In this document: in pieces, positions 17,913 through 27,752 of the stretch
How the letters are laid out: every line of letters starts with the position of its first letter
How positions within the stretch are numbered: the first letter of the stretch is position 1
Origin: Flavilitoribacter nigricans DSM 23189 = NBRC 102662
Lineage (GTDB): Bacteria; Bacteroidota; Bacteroidia; Chitinophagales; Saprospiraceae
Direction of reading: 5' to 3'
DNA: 64,000 nucleotides
NCBI RefSeq assembly: GCF_002646595.1
Contig: NZ_PDUD01000034.1
Span: 1 to 64,000 of the forward strand
Program-made: the position numbers and the translations under genes
Notes under the pieces: model-generated
Database searches by the model: none
What the model was told of the DNA's origin: nothing
What the model saw: the letters and a program-made list of their open reading frames with translations, nothing else

Positions 17913-19685
17913 ATGTATAGAACGCATAATTGTGGTGAACTAAGAGCAGAACACATTGGTCAGACCGTGACCCTCAGCGGATGGGTGCAGCGGGACCGCG
18001 ACAAAGGATTCATGATGTTTGTCGATCTGCGCGATCGCTACGGCATCACTCAGTTGTTATTCAGTGAAGAAAAAACCAGCAAAGAACTGTTTGAGAAGGC
18101 CCGGACGCTCGGACGCGAATTCGTGATCCAGGTAACCGGTACCGTGATCGAACGGGTTTCCAAGAACAAAGAATTGCCAACCGGCGATGTGGAACTGGAG
18201 GTAAAAGAACTAAGCATTCTCAATCCGGCTAAAGTTCCTCCCTTCACGATTGAAGATGAAACGGACGGCGGCGATGACCTGCGGATGAAATACCGCTACC
18301 TGGACCTGCGCAGGACGCCGCTCCAACGCAACATGATCTTCCGCAGCAAACTGGCTCTGGAAACCCGGAAATATCTGGACAGCCAGCAGTTTGTGGAGAT
18401 CGAGACCCCGTTCCTGATCAAGTCCACGCCGGAAGGTGCCCGTGACTTTGTGGTACCCAGCCGGATGAACCCCGGTCAGTTTTACGCCCTGCCGCAAAGT
18501 CCGCAGACCTTCAAGCAGATCCTGATGGTGGGCGGTCTGGACCGCTATTTCCAGATCGTGAAATGTTTCCGCGACGAAGACCTCCGGGCGGACCGTCAGC
18601 CGGAATTCACCCAGATCGACTGCGAGATGGCCTTCGTTACCCAGGAGGAGATCCTGCAAACTTTCGAAGGCCTGACCAAGCACCTCTTCCAGCATACCCT
18701 GGGGGTAACGCTGCCTGACTTCCCGCGCATGTCCTACGATGAGGCGATGCGGCGGTTCGGGTCGGACAAACCGGACCTGCGTTTCGGCATGGAATTCAAC
18801 GAATTGAATGCAGTCGCTCAGGGTAAAGGCTTCAATGTATTCGATGCGGCCGAGCTGGTAGTCGGTATCTGCGTACCCGGCCAGGCGGAATACACCCGAA
18901 AGCAACTGGATGAGATCACCAATTGGGTGAAGCGTCCCCAGATCGGTGCGAAAGGTCTGGTATATGTAAAATGTAATGAAGATGGCAGCTTTAAGTCATC
19001 CGTAGATAAATTTTTCAGCCAGGAAGACCTGCAGGCCTGGGCCGACGCAATGGGCGCCAAAGCGGGCGATCTGCTCTTCGTACTCAGCGGTGAGGCCGAA
19101 AAGACCCGCAAGCAGCTTAACGAACTGCGCCTGGAAATGGGCCGACGCCTCGGCCTGATGAAAGCCGGAGATTTCAAACCGCTGTGGGTGGTCGATTTTC
19201 CGTTGCTGGAATGGGATGAGGACGCCGAGCGTTTCTTCGCGATGCACCACCCGTTCACCTCTCCGAAGAAAGAGGACGTAGAACGCATGCTGACCGGAGA
19301 TCATGAAACCATGAAAAACCTGCGCGCCGACGCTTACGACCTCGTGATCAACGGCTCGGAGATCGGTGGTGGTTCCATTCGTATCTACGACCGGAAACTG
19401 CAGGAGCGCAACTTCAAACTACTGGGCTTCACGCCGGAAGAGGCCGAAGATCAGTTTGGTTTCCTGATGGGAGCTTTTGAATACGGAGCGCCGCCCCACG
19501 GTGGTATCGCCTTCGGCTTTGACCGCCTGTGTGCCGTCATGAACGGACAAAGTTCCATCCGCGACTTCATCGCCTTCCCGAAAAACAATCAGGGTCGGGA
19601 TATGATGATCGACGCTCCTTCCGCCATTGCGGAAGAGCAACTGGAAGAGCTGAACCTGGAAGTGACGGAAATTGTGGAAGAATAG
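17913..19685 (+). CDS. aspS: Aspartate--tRNA ligase
   Basis: The 590-residue protein is a bacterial-type class II aspartyl-tRNA synthetase. The N-terminal OB-fold anticodon domain begins [17 protein letters not shown] and includes [20 protein letters not shown]. Motif 2 is [18 protein letters not shown], the bacterial GAD insertion spans about residues 290-420, and motif 3 is [10 protein letters not shown]. It charges tRNA-Asp; whether it is discriminating or also charges tRNA-Asn cannot be decided here. The frame extends upstream to 17823, but the ATG at 17913 matches the conserved N-terminus and lies just after a promoter-like box. A strong terminator follows. Confidence 0.97.
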   Translation: MYRTHNCGELRAEHIGQTVTLSGWVQRDRDKGFMMFVDLRDRYGITQLLFSEEKTSKELFEKARTLGREFVIQVTGTVIERVSKNKELPTGDVELEVKELSILNPAKVPPFTIEDETDGGDDLRMKYRYLDLRRTPLQRNMIFRSKLALETRKYLDSQQFVEIETPFLIKSTPEGARDFVVPSRMNPGQFYALPQSPQTFKQILMVGGLDRYFQIVKCFRDEDLRADRQPEFTQIDCEMAFVTQEEILQTFEGLTKHLFQHTLGVTLPDFPRMSYDEAMRRFGSDKPDLRFGMEFNELNAVAQGKGFNVFDAAELVVGICVPGQAEYTRKQLDEITNWVKRPQIGAKGLVYVKCNEDGSFKSSVDKFFSQEDLQAWADAMGAKAGDLLFVLSGEAEKTRKQLNELRLEMGRRLGLMKAGDFKPLWVVDFPLLEWDEDAERFFAMHHPFTSPKKEDVERMLTGDHETMKNLRADAYDLVINGSEIGGGSIRIYDRKLQERNFKLLGFTPEEAEDQFGFLMGAFEYGAPPHGGIAFGFDRLCAVMNGQSSIRDFIAFPKNNQGRDMMIDAPSAIAEEQLEELNLEVTEIVEE

Positions 19686-19704
19686 CCCATCGGGGCAGCA
19701 TTAT

Positions 19705-19748
19705 AAAAAGAAAGGGGACGGATGCTTATCCGTCCCCTTTCTTTTTTT
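19705..19748. terminator. Bidirectional intrinsic terminator after aspS
   Basis: Hairpin AAAGGGGACGGAT (19711-19723), loop GCTT, ATCCGTCCCCTTT (19728-19740): a perfect 13-bp stem extended by A/T pairs and followed by CTTTTTTT. It separates the convergent aspS and DUF5723 genes. Confidence 0.95.
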
Positions 19749-19764
19749 GTTGGGTCAACCAATC

Positions 19765-21891
19765 TTACTGCACACTCACCAGCAGGCGCTGTTTTACGTA
19801 ACCGATCTGATCGCCCAGTTTCATTTTCCACCAGTACTTATCGGTCTTTTCGAGCAGTTCCAGATTGGTACCTACCGCCAGGCGCTTCATAACGCGGGCC
19901 TGGGAGTCCGGCTCGGAACGCAGACTGGTACGCTGGATGATCTCGAAAGTATACTCCTCATTCGTAGAGGCCAGATTTTGGCTGGTAGTTTCTTCGGCAC
20001 CACCGAATTCCATCTCCGGCTCCTGTACAACCGGGGCCGGCTCGGGGATCTCCGGATCTACATCCTGGGCACTCACCAGTTGCGGCATACCCGGATCAAC
20101 GTAGGGTTCGGGATCTTTAACCGTCCACAAACCATCAGACATTCTGAATTCATGCTCCAGACGGGTAATATTGGCCCGGAAGCTCAGGCTCTGACGCTTG
20201 TAACCGTGACCACCGACGCTGATCTCATGCTGCAGCTCGCTCTGGAACAGCGGCACATTGAACGTATGCCCGGGATAGCGGCTGGTATGAATGAGCTCGC
20301 GGCGCTCATCCGGCCCGATCACGTATACATCTACATATACCGCATCTACCGGTTCGTCCGATTCATCATCGATCACAGTACCGTAGAAGGTGAAGTATTT
20401 ATCTTCAGGTTCTTTCTTTTTCCGGTCATTCAGATCCGGATCCACCGTAACTACTTCCTCCTTCTTCTTGCCGAAGTTGAAGAAACCGTGTGATCCGCCC
20501 ATGTCCTCTTCGCCATCCTCTTCCATCTTGTTCTTGGCGATGATCTTCTCATCTTTAAACTGACCGAAAATGAAGTTCACCCCTGCGGCCAGCTGGAAGT
20601 CTTTCTGTCCGCTGCGATCGATCAGGGATTCTACCTTATCGGTTGCGATGTAGATCTGTACGGGTAAAAGGTTGATGGTTGCACCTACCCCGATGCTGTT
20701 CGGGCGCTCCTGGAAATAATTGTAGCTGGCGATCACATCCAGAAACTTGCTGGTCCGGAGGCGGTAGGCCACAGAGCCGTTGAGTTCCGTGCTGCCCAGG
20801 TGCAGGCGCGGATTGGCCAGTACCGTGAACGCGTGACTATTACCGATCTCGATCTGTCCGCCGCCGTAGATCTTGGTGACCAGCTCCGTGCTGAAGCCGG
20901 GCGCTCCCATGTTCCGGTCGATGGAGAGGTTATCCGTAGCGCGTTCGAAGAGTTCCTCTCCGCTCACGGCGATATCCCGCAGACTCGTCATGGAGTTTTT
21001 CTTATTCCAGTTCAGTTTACCGAGATCGCTTACGCTGGCAAAAAAGGTTGCTTTGCCCAGTTTCAGTCGTGCTCCAAGGTCGAATGCGATCCCGGTATTA
21101 CTGGCGCCAAAAGGCTGGAAAGGCTGTCCGCCTTCAGCGAAACGGTCGAAACCGGAGGCCATAATATCCAGACGGCCGGTGAGTTCGTAATTATAATCAT
21201 CTTCCGGACGATGCCACACCCGGAAATTATAGTTATCGGATTGAACGGCCGCCTGTCCCATCAGGAGTTTGGCACGGCCGGCCAGGGTAAGTTTACCGTC
21301 AAACAATCTACTACCGAATCCCAGTGCCACTTCGCGGTAATGCACAGCGGAAAACTCCAGGGTGGAGAGGTCGAACGTACGACCGAGGGGAATATCCGCT
21401 TCATCCTGCTCCAGTCCCAACCACTCAATGAACTGCATCGGATAATTCGCATTCGCAAAAAAGCGTTCGGCAACGCTCAGGGAAAGAAAGTTATTCCCGA
21501 GGTTGATGCCAAAGGCCAGATCTTCCACGTAAAGTTCGCCGTAGGCACGGTTCAGGGTGTCCGTGTAAGGCAGGGCGCCCAACAAGTCCAGACCGTCGCT
21601 ACTGCCCAGGCCCAACTGGCCGGGTGTAAAACTGCTATTGCGATAATGGGCGTTGATACCGGAAAGTAACGGCAGGCCGACGTACCATTTGATACTGTCG
21701 GGCATATATGCCGGATTAATGGTATTGAGTTGTGGTACATTGCGCATGGCCCCCAGTGTCATCTGCCGTTGCGCGAATAAATCTGAAATAGTAGTTGTCA
21801 TGCTTATCGAAAGCGTTAGGATAAGCATTAATATACTTTGTCCTGCCCCGGGAAACCGCCTCCGACTTTCCATGAATTTTAATGTGCTCAT
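19765..21891 (-). CDS. DUF5723 outer-membrane-type protein with C-terminal SH3-like domain
   Basis: The protein is 708 residues from the ATG at 21891. A signal sequence (about residues 17-37, SILMLILTLSISMTTTISDL) precedes a DUF5723-type beta-barrel region with the conserved opening MRNVPQLNTINPAYMPDSIKWYVGLPLLS. A linker rich in Lys and Glu leads to a beta-sandwich segment (YFTFYGTVIDDESDEPVDAV, then LIHTSRYPGHTFNVPLF). The last 65 residues resemble a bacterial SH3 domain (EIIQRTSLRSEPDSQARVMKRL, GQIGYVKQRLL-like end). It is probably an outer membrane protein with a periplasmic tail contacting peptidoglycan. The gene 22362-24059 encodes a paralogue without the SH3 part. The longer frame to 21990 adds 33 residues before the signal and is unlikely. 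Confidence 0.82.
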   Translation of the reverse strand: MSTLKFMESRRRFPGAGQSILMLILTLSISMTTTISDLFAQRQMTLGAMRNVPQLNTINPAYMPDSIKWYVGLPLLSGINAHYRNSSFTPGQLGLGSSDGLDLLGALPYTDTLNRAYGELYVEDLAFGINLGNNFLSLSVAERFFANANYPMQFIEWLGLEQDEADIPLGRTFDLSTLEFSAVHYREVALGFGSRLFDGKLTLAGRAKLLMGQAAVQSDNYNFRVWHRPEDDYNYELTGRLDIMASGFDRFAEGGQPFQPFGASNTGIAFDLGARLKLGKATFFASVSDLGKLNWNKKNSMTSLRDIAVSGEELFERATDNLSIDRNMGAPGFSTELVTKIYGGGQIEIGNSHAFTVLANPRLHLGSTELNGSVAYRLRTSKFLDVIASYNYFQERPNSIGVGATINLLPVQIYIATDKVESLIDRSGQKDFQLAAGVNFIFGQFKDEKIIAKNKMEEDGEEDMGGSHGFFNFGKKKEEVVTVDPDLNDRKKKEPEDKYFTFYGTVIDDESDEPVDAVYVDVYVIGPDERRELIHTSRYPGHTFNVPLFQSELQHEISVGGHGYKRQSLSFRANITRLEHEFRMSDGLWTVKDPEPYVDPGMPQLVSAQDVDPEIPEPAPVVQEPEMEFGGAEETTSQNLASTNEEYTFEIIQRTSLRSEPDSQARVMKRLAVGTNLELLEKTDKYWWKMKLGDQIGYVKQRLLVSVQ

Positions 21892-22361
21892 GGTCAAAAA
21901 TTTGAGTGGTGTGTAATGTGTAGTAATTGTTCTCCTAGTAAAATAGAATACCCATGCTTGTATTATACCCATATGGTAATTGCTTACCACAAAATAAGGT
22001 CGTACATAGCTGTCTTTAGATGTAGATAGCGACTAAAAAATATGAGATTACGTGTTGTGTGCTATTTTCTCTGATTCAAGGCAGAGGGGCGCTTAAATCA
22101 ATAGAAACAAGGGCGTATTAAATTGCATATGGGGTTACGGAATACCTAACTTGAACTACAGTGTTTTTAGTTCTTCAGATGGAGAGAAATTTCCATCTTT
22201 TTTCTTTTCAGTATGGTTGTATGCGTCGATTGCCTGGTGTCGTCACTTGGTTTTTATAGCGTGTTTACTCTAAGCGATTAGCAATCAGTAATATAAAGCT
22301 TTTTTGCTTTACTTTATTATATAAAAAATAATATTTATCGATCCCGAGCTGTTAAAACTGC
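21892..22361. other. A+T-rich gap between DUF5723 paralogues
   Basis: This 470-base stretch between two minus-strand genes has no credible protein frame. It contains one plus-strand intrinsic-terminator-like hairpin at 22177-22204 (annotated separately), and 22260-22345 is very A+T-rich. Confidence 0.5.
22177..22204 (+). terminator. Orphan plus-strand terminator-like hairpin
   Basis: AGATGGA (22177-22183) pairs perfectly with TCCATCT (22192-22198), followed by a T-rich tract (TTTTTCTTTTC). It is oriented on the plus strand, although no plus-strand gene lies upstream within this gap. It could end a small RNA or stop antisense transcription. Confidence 0.55.
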
Positions 22362-24059
22362 CTATTTACCCGTAGATCCACCCCTTGGGTTCAGTTTAAA
22401 ATTGCGGTTCAGGCCGTCCGATTCGGGAAAGAACTGATATACCAGCGGTTCGTACCCGTAAGCCCTTACCGTAAGCTCGTGCAAACTGTGAATGCGGTAC
22501 AAGGTAACTTCGAATTCATTACTCGGATAACGACTGGTGTGGATCAATTGTTTTTCCCCACTCTTGTTGTAGCGGTAAACATCCACATAGATAGCGTCGA
22601 TCTCCTGGCCCGGCTCCTGACTGGAGAACTGGCTCTTCAGTGTGAAATACGCAATATCTTCATCGTCACTGGTCTGCGGTTTCGGCGCCGTCGTAGTGGG
22701 CTGCACCTGCTCCTGCAGGATCTCATCATCCGGCTGGATCGTCTCGCGGTTCGCCGTAGGTTTCTGTTCATCCTCCTCCGGCTTATTCCAGATCAGGTTG
22801 AGTCCGGTCTGAAAGTGATTATTGGTGGCGGAAGTCGGTGAAAACACCGAAAGAACGTTATCCGAAGCAACGTAAAACTGCACATTTCCGAACTCCATGG
22901 CCAGGCCTGCACCCACGTTGTTGTACGTCTTGTTAAAGATAGCATAATTTACCGTACCATCCAACCAGGAAGTGATCGGCAGGGCATATCCCAGCGAAAC
23001 GCCTATTTCCATTTCTTCTTCGTAGAATCTGGCCGTTGCCAGACCGTTCACGGTGTGCTTATTCTCGAATTGATAGCGGCCACCGGCCATAACGCGCGCC
23101 GGCAGGTTAGTCCGGAAACTTTTAGTGGTTTCCGCCGGCACATTGACCAGGTCATCAAAAGTAACGTCCACTTCCTCCATCAGACTGGAAAAGGTGCTGG
23201 GCATCATTCTCTGGTTCAATCCGCGCCGCCAGGTAATGCCACCCAGATCGCGCACACTGGCGAAAAAAGACCAGTGATCGTTGTACTGGTAGTTGAGCCC
23301 TGCATCCAGCGCTACACCCGCGTTGCGGGCGGAGAACAGGCGGAAGAGCGGTTCGCCCTCGGCGTAGTGGCCGAAACCTGCGGATCGCACCGCAAAGTTG
23401 CCGTCGGTAAACAGGCCGCCCTCTTCGTCTTCACGTACGACCCAGTTCTCGTTTTCCAGGAACATGGCTTCATGACCGAGCAGGAATTTCACCCGTGCGC
23501 CCCAGTTAAAGCCCTTGCGCGCTTCGCTGGCGTAACCAACGGCCAGTTCTTTAAAATGCAGGGCCTGCCCCTGCAGGTACTGGAGATCGTACCATCTGCC
23601 GGCAATGGGTTCTTCCAGGTCCTCATCCGCGTAGCGGCGGAAAAGATCTCGCGGCAACCACATATCGCCGACCACGCGTTCGGAGAAATTGAAGGTAAAG
23701 AAGCCCGCTTTGGACTCAATTCCTCCGTACAGCAGGTCAATCTGACCATCCAGTCGGTAGGTGTTCATATCGCTGACCTGCCGGCGGGCCTGATCGTAAT
23801 CGATCATCCAGTTGCACAGATCGTCCACGCCAAGGTCATCAATTCTGAAGCCCTGGCTGTTACCATTGACTCTTATATTCGAAAGTAAGGGTACGCCAAT
23901 ATAATGTTTAAGATGAGTTGGTACCTGAGCGGGATTGATATAAGATCCCTGAGGGAGCACGGTTAGATTTGAAACTGTAAATGATTCCTGAGCGGTACCT
24001 GAGTAACAGAAGAGCATGAAAATTACTAGGCTCAGAAATTTGTTTTTTTCAGTGATCAT
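22362..24059 (-). CDS. DUF5723 outer-membrane-type protein (paralogue)
   Basis: The protein is 565 residues from the ATG at 24059, starting with a signal peptide (MITEKNKFLSLVIFMLFCYSG, then TAQ). It shares the DUF5723 layout of its downstream neighbour: the opening LTVLPQGSYINPAQVPTHLKHYIGVPLLS-type segment, barrel-like alternating strands, an acidic/proline linker (EEDEQKPTANRETIQPDDE) and a beta-sandwich end with LIHTSRYPSNEFEVTLY. It lacks the C-terminal SH3-like domain. An upstream ATG at 24104 (MRQNTLRLRTG) would add 15 residues and cannot be excluded. The two genes look like an old tandem duplication, 470 bases apart. Confidence 0.8.
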   Translation of the reverse strand: MITEKNKFLSLVIFMLFCYSGTAQESFTVSNLTVLPQGSYINPAQVPTHLKHYIGVPLLSNIRVNGNSQGFRIDDLGVDDLCNWMIDYDQARRQVSDMNTYRLDGQIDLLYGGIESKAGFFTFNFSERVVGDMWLPRDLFRRYADEDLEEPIAGRWYDLQYLQGQALHFKELAVGYASEARKGFNWGARVKFLLGHEAMFLENENWVVREDEEGGLFTDGNFAVRSAGFGHYAEGEPLFRLFSARNAGVALDAGLNYQYNDHWSFFASVRDLGGITWRRGLNQRMMPSTFSSLMEEVDVTFDDLVNVPAETTKSFRTNLPARVMAGGRYQFENKHTVNGLATARFYEEEMEIGVSLGYALPITSWLDGTVNYAIFNKTYNNVGAGLAMEFGNVQFYVASDNVLSVFSPTSATNNHFQTGLNLIWNKPEEDEQKPTANRETIQPDDEILQEQVQPTTTAPKPQTSDDEDIAYFTLKSQFSSQEPGQEIDAIYVDVYRYNKSGEKQLIHTSRYPSNEFEVTLYRIHSLHELTVRAYGYEPLVYQFFPESDGLNRNFKLNPRGGSTGK

Positions 24060-24461
24060 GGGATGCCCCCAGCCTGTCCGTAGCCGGAGTGTGTTTTGTC
24101 TCATAGTTTAATCGGTTTCACCAAAGAATTAATTTCCTTACCGGGTTCCTTTGGTGCTAATTATTGGGAATATGGTGTAGTTCGGTCCCATTTCTGACCT
24201 ACCGGTCAAAAATATATATAAAAAAAAGCATTGCGTCTAATACTGTACGTAAGACTGCTTCTTTTGTTTCAAAAAAGATGAAACAAGTGTATTAGTGTTT
24301 GCAACTAAACTATAAAGCGATAGGATGTGATGAATTTTAGAGGGGAATACGGGTGAGTATGCGAACTGCATCCTCATTGGGTCCTGCGAATATAAAAAAA
24401 ATTGTATTATGTGGCAAATTATTCTGCGATAAGAAAATAAACTTCACGCATATTTAACACG
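24060..24461. other. Divergent A+T-rich intergenic region
   Basis: About 400 bases between the divergent DUF5723 and patatin genes. A minus-strand TATTTTTG (24214-24207) matches the -7 consensus about 150 bases before the DUF5723 gene but lacks a spaced TTG. No other feature is visible. Confidence 0.4.
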
Positions 24462-26546
24462 ATGAAGACCCAGCCTAAGACCCTGAAGTACACGGAAGTA
24501 ATTGCCGAAGAAAATAAACATCTGAAAGAGCGCCGGGAAAAGTTATTCGATCGGGAGTTTGCCGAAAGTCTCGAGGAGAATAAATTCGGTATCGCTTTGT
24601 CCGGCGGCGGCATTCGTTCAGCCACCATCAACCTGGGCCTGCTCAAGACCCTGAACAAGTACAATATTCTCGAACATGCCGATTACATATCCACCGTTTC
24701 CGGCGGCGGTTATACGGGCGCTTACATCCAGGCTACGCTGAAGCAAACCGGAGGCTACGAACACCTGTTCAGCGATGATCACATCTCCTACATGCGCACG
24801 CGCGGCGAATACCTCTTCCCCGGTACCGGCTGGCTCAAGATCTGGAATCAATTCGTGCTGGTAGTTAGTTTTCTGATCAGCCTGATCATGAGCTGGATCA
24901 GCCCGGGCATCCTGGTGGCGCTCACCCTGGGACTGTATGCCTTCATCCGGCCCGCGCTGGGTTTCGACCCCGTCATCATCGACGAGCGCCTGGATACCCT
25001 GTTTTACTGGGGCGGGATCGTGCTGGGTGTTATTTTTGTTGTTCACTACGTTTTCAATATCGTCCTGAATTTCAACCTGAGTGTTTCGGCCTATTTTAAT
25101 GTGGTGGAATCGATCGCCGTGGGACTGGCGTTACTGTGCATCGCCATTGTGGTCTTTTTGGGGCTTAAGCAGATCCAGATCCCCAATATCCCGCTGTTCC
25201 TCCCCAAGCTGGTACTGGGCGTTTTATTGATCATACTCGGCTTTTTTGCCAACCCCAATGCATCCAGTTTCCACCGCTTCTACCGAAAGCAGCTTTCGGA
25301 TGCTTTTCTGAAATTCTCGGGTACCCACCAAAACGTATTACTCAAAGATCTGTCCGATACCACGAGCGAAGAGCGGGCTGATTATCTGGCTCCCTATCCG
25401 CTCATCAATACCTGCCTGAACCTGCAGTCCTCTTCCGATCCGAATTTCCAGGGTACCAAAGCCAGTGATTACTTCCTGCTGTCTCCAATGTATTCGGGAG
25501 CCAAACTAACGGGCTATGTCAGGACTTCCGATCACTTCGGTTACGATACCATGACACTGCCCGCTGCGGTAACGATCTCCGCCGCCGCGGTCAACCCCGG
25601 AATGGGGATCTATTCCAACCGGATCCTGAGCATCCTCACCACGGTACTGAACCTGCGGCTCGGCTACTGGACCTTGAATCCCAGTCGACTAAAAACCTCC
25701 TACCCGCTGGTATTCTGGCCATTTTATTTCTTTTACGAACTGTTCTCCCGGATCGGTACGGATAAAACCATGGTTAATATTTCCGACGGTGGCCACATCG
25801 AGAATCTGGCGGTGATGGAATTGCTGCGCCGGAAATGCCGGTTGATCCTGGCTATTGATGCCGGTGCCGACCCCAATTTCACCTTTGCGGATCTGGAGAA
25901 CCTCACCATCCGGGCCCGCAATGAACTCGGGGTTGACATCCGCTTTCGGGAGGATCAGATCCCCGAAGAAGTCATGCGCCCCCACCCTTCCCACGGCTAT
26001 TCGCGCCAGCGCTACGCCATTGCTGATCTTTATCAGTTGTGGGATAAAATAGAAAAGGACGGTGAAGAGGTAATCGAACACTACGAGAACAAAAAGGTGG
26101 GCACGCTGGTCTATATCAAATCCACCGTTACCGCCCCGGAAGGACGTCCGGAGATCCCCAAGAAGGATTTTTTGAAATACGGCACCTATAAATATAAGAT
26201 CTACCATCCCCTGTTTCCGCACGAACCCACCTCGGATCAGTTTTTTGATCCCATCCAGTGGGAATCCTACTACCAACTCGGACAGTATATCGGAGCGGAT
26301 GTACTGGGACTGCGCCGACTGGATGACCGGACCAAACCCAACGCCCGGGTCATCACGCCCGATGAGCTCATCCGGTACTTCGATGAAGGTACGCGCCTTT
26401 TCCTGCCGATCATTCCGCAGCCGGACGAGATCCCGATCTCTATGGAAACGATAGAACGTACGGTGCGCAGCCGGGATATGGCAGCCCCGGAGACAAGTGC
26501 ACCCGAAGAGCAGGTCGTGAAAAAGGATATAGAATACAAGATGTAG
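24462..26546 (+). CDS. Membrane-embedded patatin-like phospholipase
   Basis: This 694-residue protein has the patatin catalytic layout split by a membrane insert. The oxyanion loop is SGGGIR (residues 47-52), the presumed nucleophile is Ser80 in STVSGGGYTGAY, and the catalytic Asp is in ISDGGHIENLAVMELLRR (about residue 440). Between the two catalytic parts, about residues 128-265, lie four strongly hydrophobic helices (for example LVVSFLISLIMSWISPGILV). The enzyme should therefore be held in the inner membrane and hydrolyse acyl esters of phospholipids or related lipids. It is monocistronic and ends 34 bases from the convergent transporter gene. A divergent patatin subfamily is possible, but the dyad is intact. 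Confidence 0.82.
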   Translation: MKTQPKTLKYTEVIAEENKHLKERREKLFDREFAESLEENKFGIALSGGGIRSATINLGLLKTLNKYNILEHADYISTVSGGGYTGAYIQATLKQTGGYEHLFSDDHISYMRTRGEYLFPGTGWLKIWNQFVLVVSFLISLIMSWISPGILVALTLGLYAFIRPALGFDPVIIDERLDTLFYWGGIVLGVIFVVHYVFNIVLNFNLSVSAYFNVVESIAVGLALLCIAIVVFLGLKQIQIPNIPLFLPKLVLGVLLIILGFFANPNASSFHRFYRKQLSDAFLKFSGTHQNVLLKDLSDTTSEERADYLAPYPLINTCLNLQSSSDPNFQGTKASDYFLLSPMYSGAKLTGYVRTSDHFGYDTMTLPAAVTISAAAVNPGMGIYSNRILSILTTVLNLRLGYWTLNPSRLKTSYPLVFWPFYFFYELFSRIGTDKTMVNISDGGHIENLAVMELLRRKCRLILAIDAGADPNFTFADLENLTIRARNELGVDIRFREDQIPEEVMRPHPSHGYSRQRYAIADLYQLWDKIEKDGEEVIEHYENKKVGTLVYIKSTVTAPEGRPEIPKKDFLKYGTYKYKIYHPLFPHEPTSDQFFDPIQWESYYQLGQYIGADVLGLRRLDDRTKPNARVITPDELIRYFDEGTRLFLPIIPQPDEIPISMETIERTVRSRDMAAPETSAPEEQVVKKDIEYKM

Positions 26547-26580
26547 GCATTAAGGCTCGCTTGGCGGTCTTGCACCCGGA

Positions 26581-27507
26581 TCAGCGGCGCCGACTCAGAT
26601 ACACGCCGATAAAGATCATCGCCATTCCCATAAAGTGGATAAGGCCGATGAATTCTCCGTCGACAAATCCCCAGAGTAAAGCAACAATCGGTACGATGTA
26701 ACTCACCATGGAAGAAGGTATGGGCCCCATGATCTGGATGAGGTGAAAGAACAGGACAGAGGCCAGCACCGTGCTTCCCAAAGCCAGAATGGTAATGTAA
26801 CCCAGTCCCGTCCAGGCTTCCGGATGGGTTGCGATTACTTCCGGAATTCCCAGAGATAAAGCCAGAATGATGGCCGGGATACCCACAATGGTAAAAGAAA
26901 CGCCGCTGATCACCAGTGAACTGATGCCTTTTAATTTGAACGCTACCGTATTGGTACTGGTTGCGTAGCAGAGCGTGGCCAGGACAATGAATAGTCCGTA
27001 ACCGAAATTCCCGCCAAATTCTCCTTCCGAGCCACCCAGGATCAGCAAAACCGCTCCCAGCAGTCCCAGCAAGACCCCAACGGCTTTCGCCCAGATCATC
27101 GGCGCCTTAAACGCCAGGATGCCGATAAGCATCGTAAATAAAGGAGTCATCGAGTTGAGAATACCACTCACCGAACTACTGATATGGGTTTGGGCCAGGG
27201 GAAATAAGATCGAGGGCAGGCCGGTACCGGTGATCCCGACCAGCAGCAACCACCTGAACTTACTCCAGTCGACCCGCCGCCACTTCAGCAGGAAATAAGG
27301 TAGGAAAGCCAGACCGGAAATACTCAGTCGCAAAGCGCCCACCTGCATGGGTGTGAAGATGCCCAGCGCTTTTTTGATCAGAATGTAAGACGATCCCCAC
27401 ATCAAACTCAAAAACAAAAGCAAAAACCAACTATACAGGGGAATGGCGTTGACATCCACCTCTTTTTTAGGAGCAGCAGGGCCCGCCGGTGTAGAAAAAG
27501 TAGACAT
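26581..27507 (-). CDS. DMT superfamily (EamA) transporter
   Basis: The 308-residue protein has ten hydrophobic helices in two EamA repeats. The first repeat starts LLLFLSLMWGSSYILIKKAL, the classic EamA opening. It probably exports a metabolite such as an amino acid or nucleoside through the inner membrane, but EamA sequences do not reveal the substrate. It stands alone, convergent with the patatin gene and with a 245-base gap to the downstream-of-promoter side. The C-terminal SRRR gives a positive-inside tail. Confidence 0.85.
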   Translation of the reverse strand: MSTFSTPAGPAAPKKEVDVNAIPLYSWFLLLFLSLMWGSSYILIKKALGIFTPMQVGALRLSISGLAFLPYFLLKWRRVDWSKFRWLLLVGITGTGLPSILFPLAQTHISSSVSGILNSMTPLFTMLIGILAFKAPMIWAKAVGVLLGLLGAVLLILGGSEGEFGGNFGYGLFIVLATLCYATSTNTVAFKLKGISSLVISGVSFTIVGIPAIILALSLGIPEVIATHPEAWTGLGYITILALGSTVLASVLFFHLIQIMGPIPSSMVSYIVPIVALLWGFVDGEFIGLIHFMGMAMIFIGVYLSRRR

Positions 27508-27752
27508 AGTAAAAGTGAGTGTTCAGCAGCGGAAAGCTTGAAAGCTCCCCCACGTACGATGCGTGGGATGCCGGCCCGACCGGTACCGCTTATAACGGAA
27601 ATATCTCTAAGCAACGATTGAGGCGGCGAATAGTTTTACTACTCGACCAATGCTGAAGTTTGCTTAGCGCCTTACCGCCTCAAAGGTAATCCGAAAAAGA
27701 ACCGAAGCGTCATGCTTATTCTCAAATCTCATTGGTCCGATCAAAAAAACGC

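Noticed and set aside
23055-23888. A 277-residue plus-strand frame opposite the DUF5723 paralogue
   Set aside because: Antisense shadow; no start context or protein-like features.
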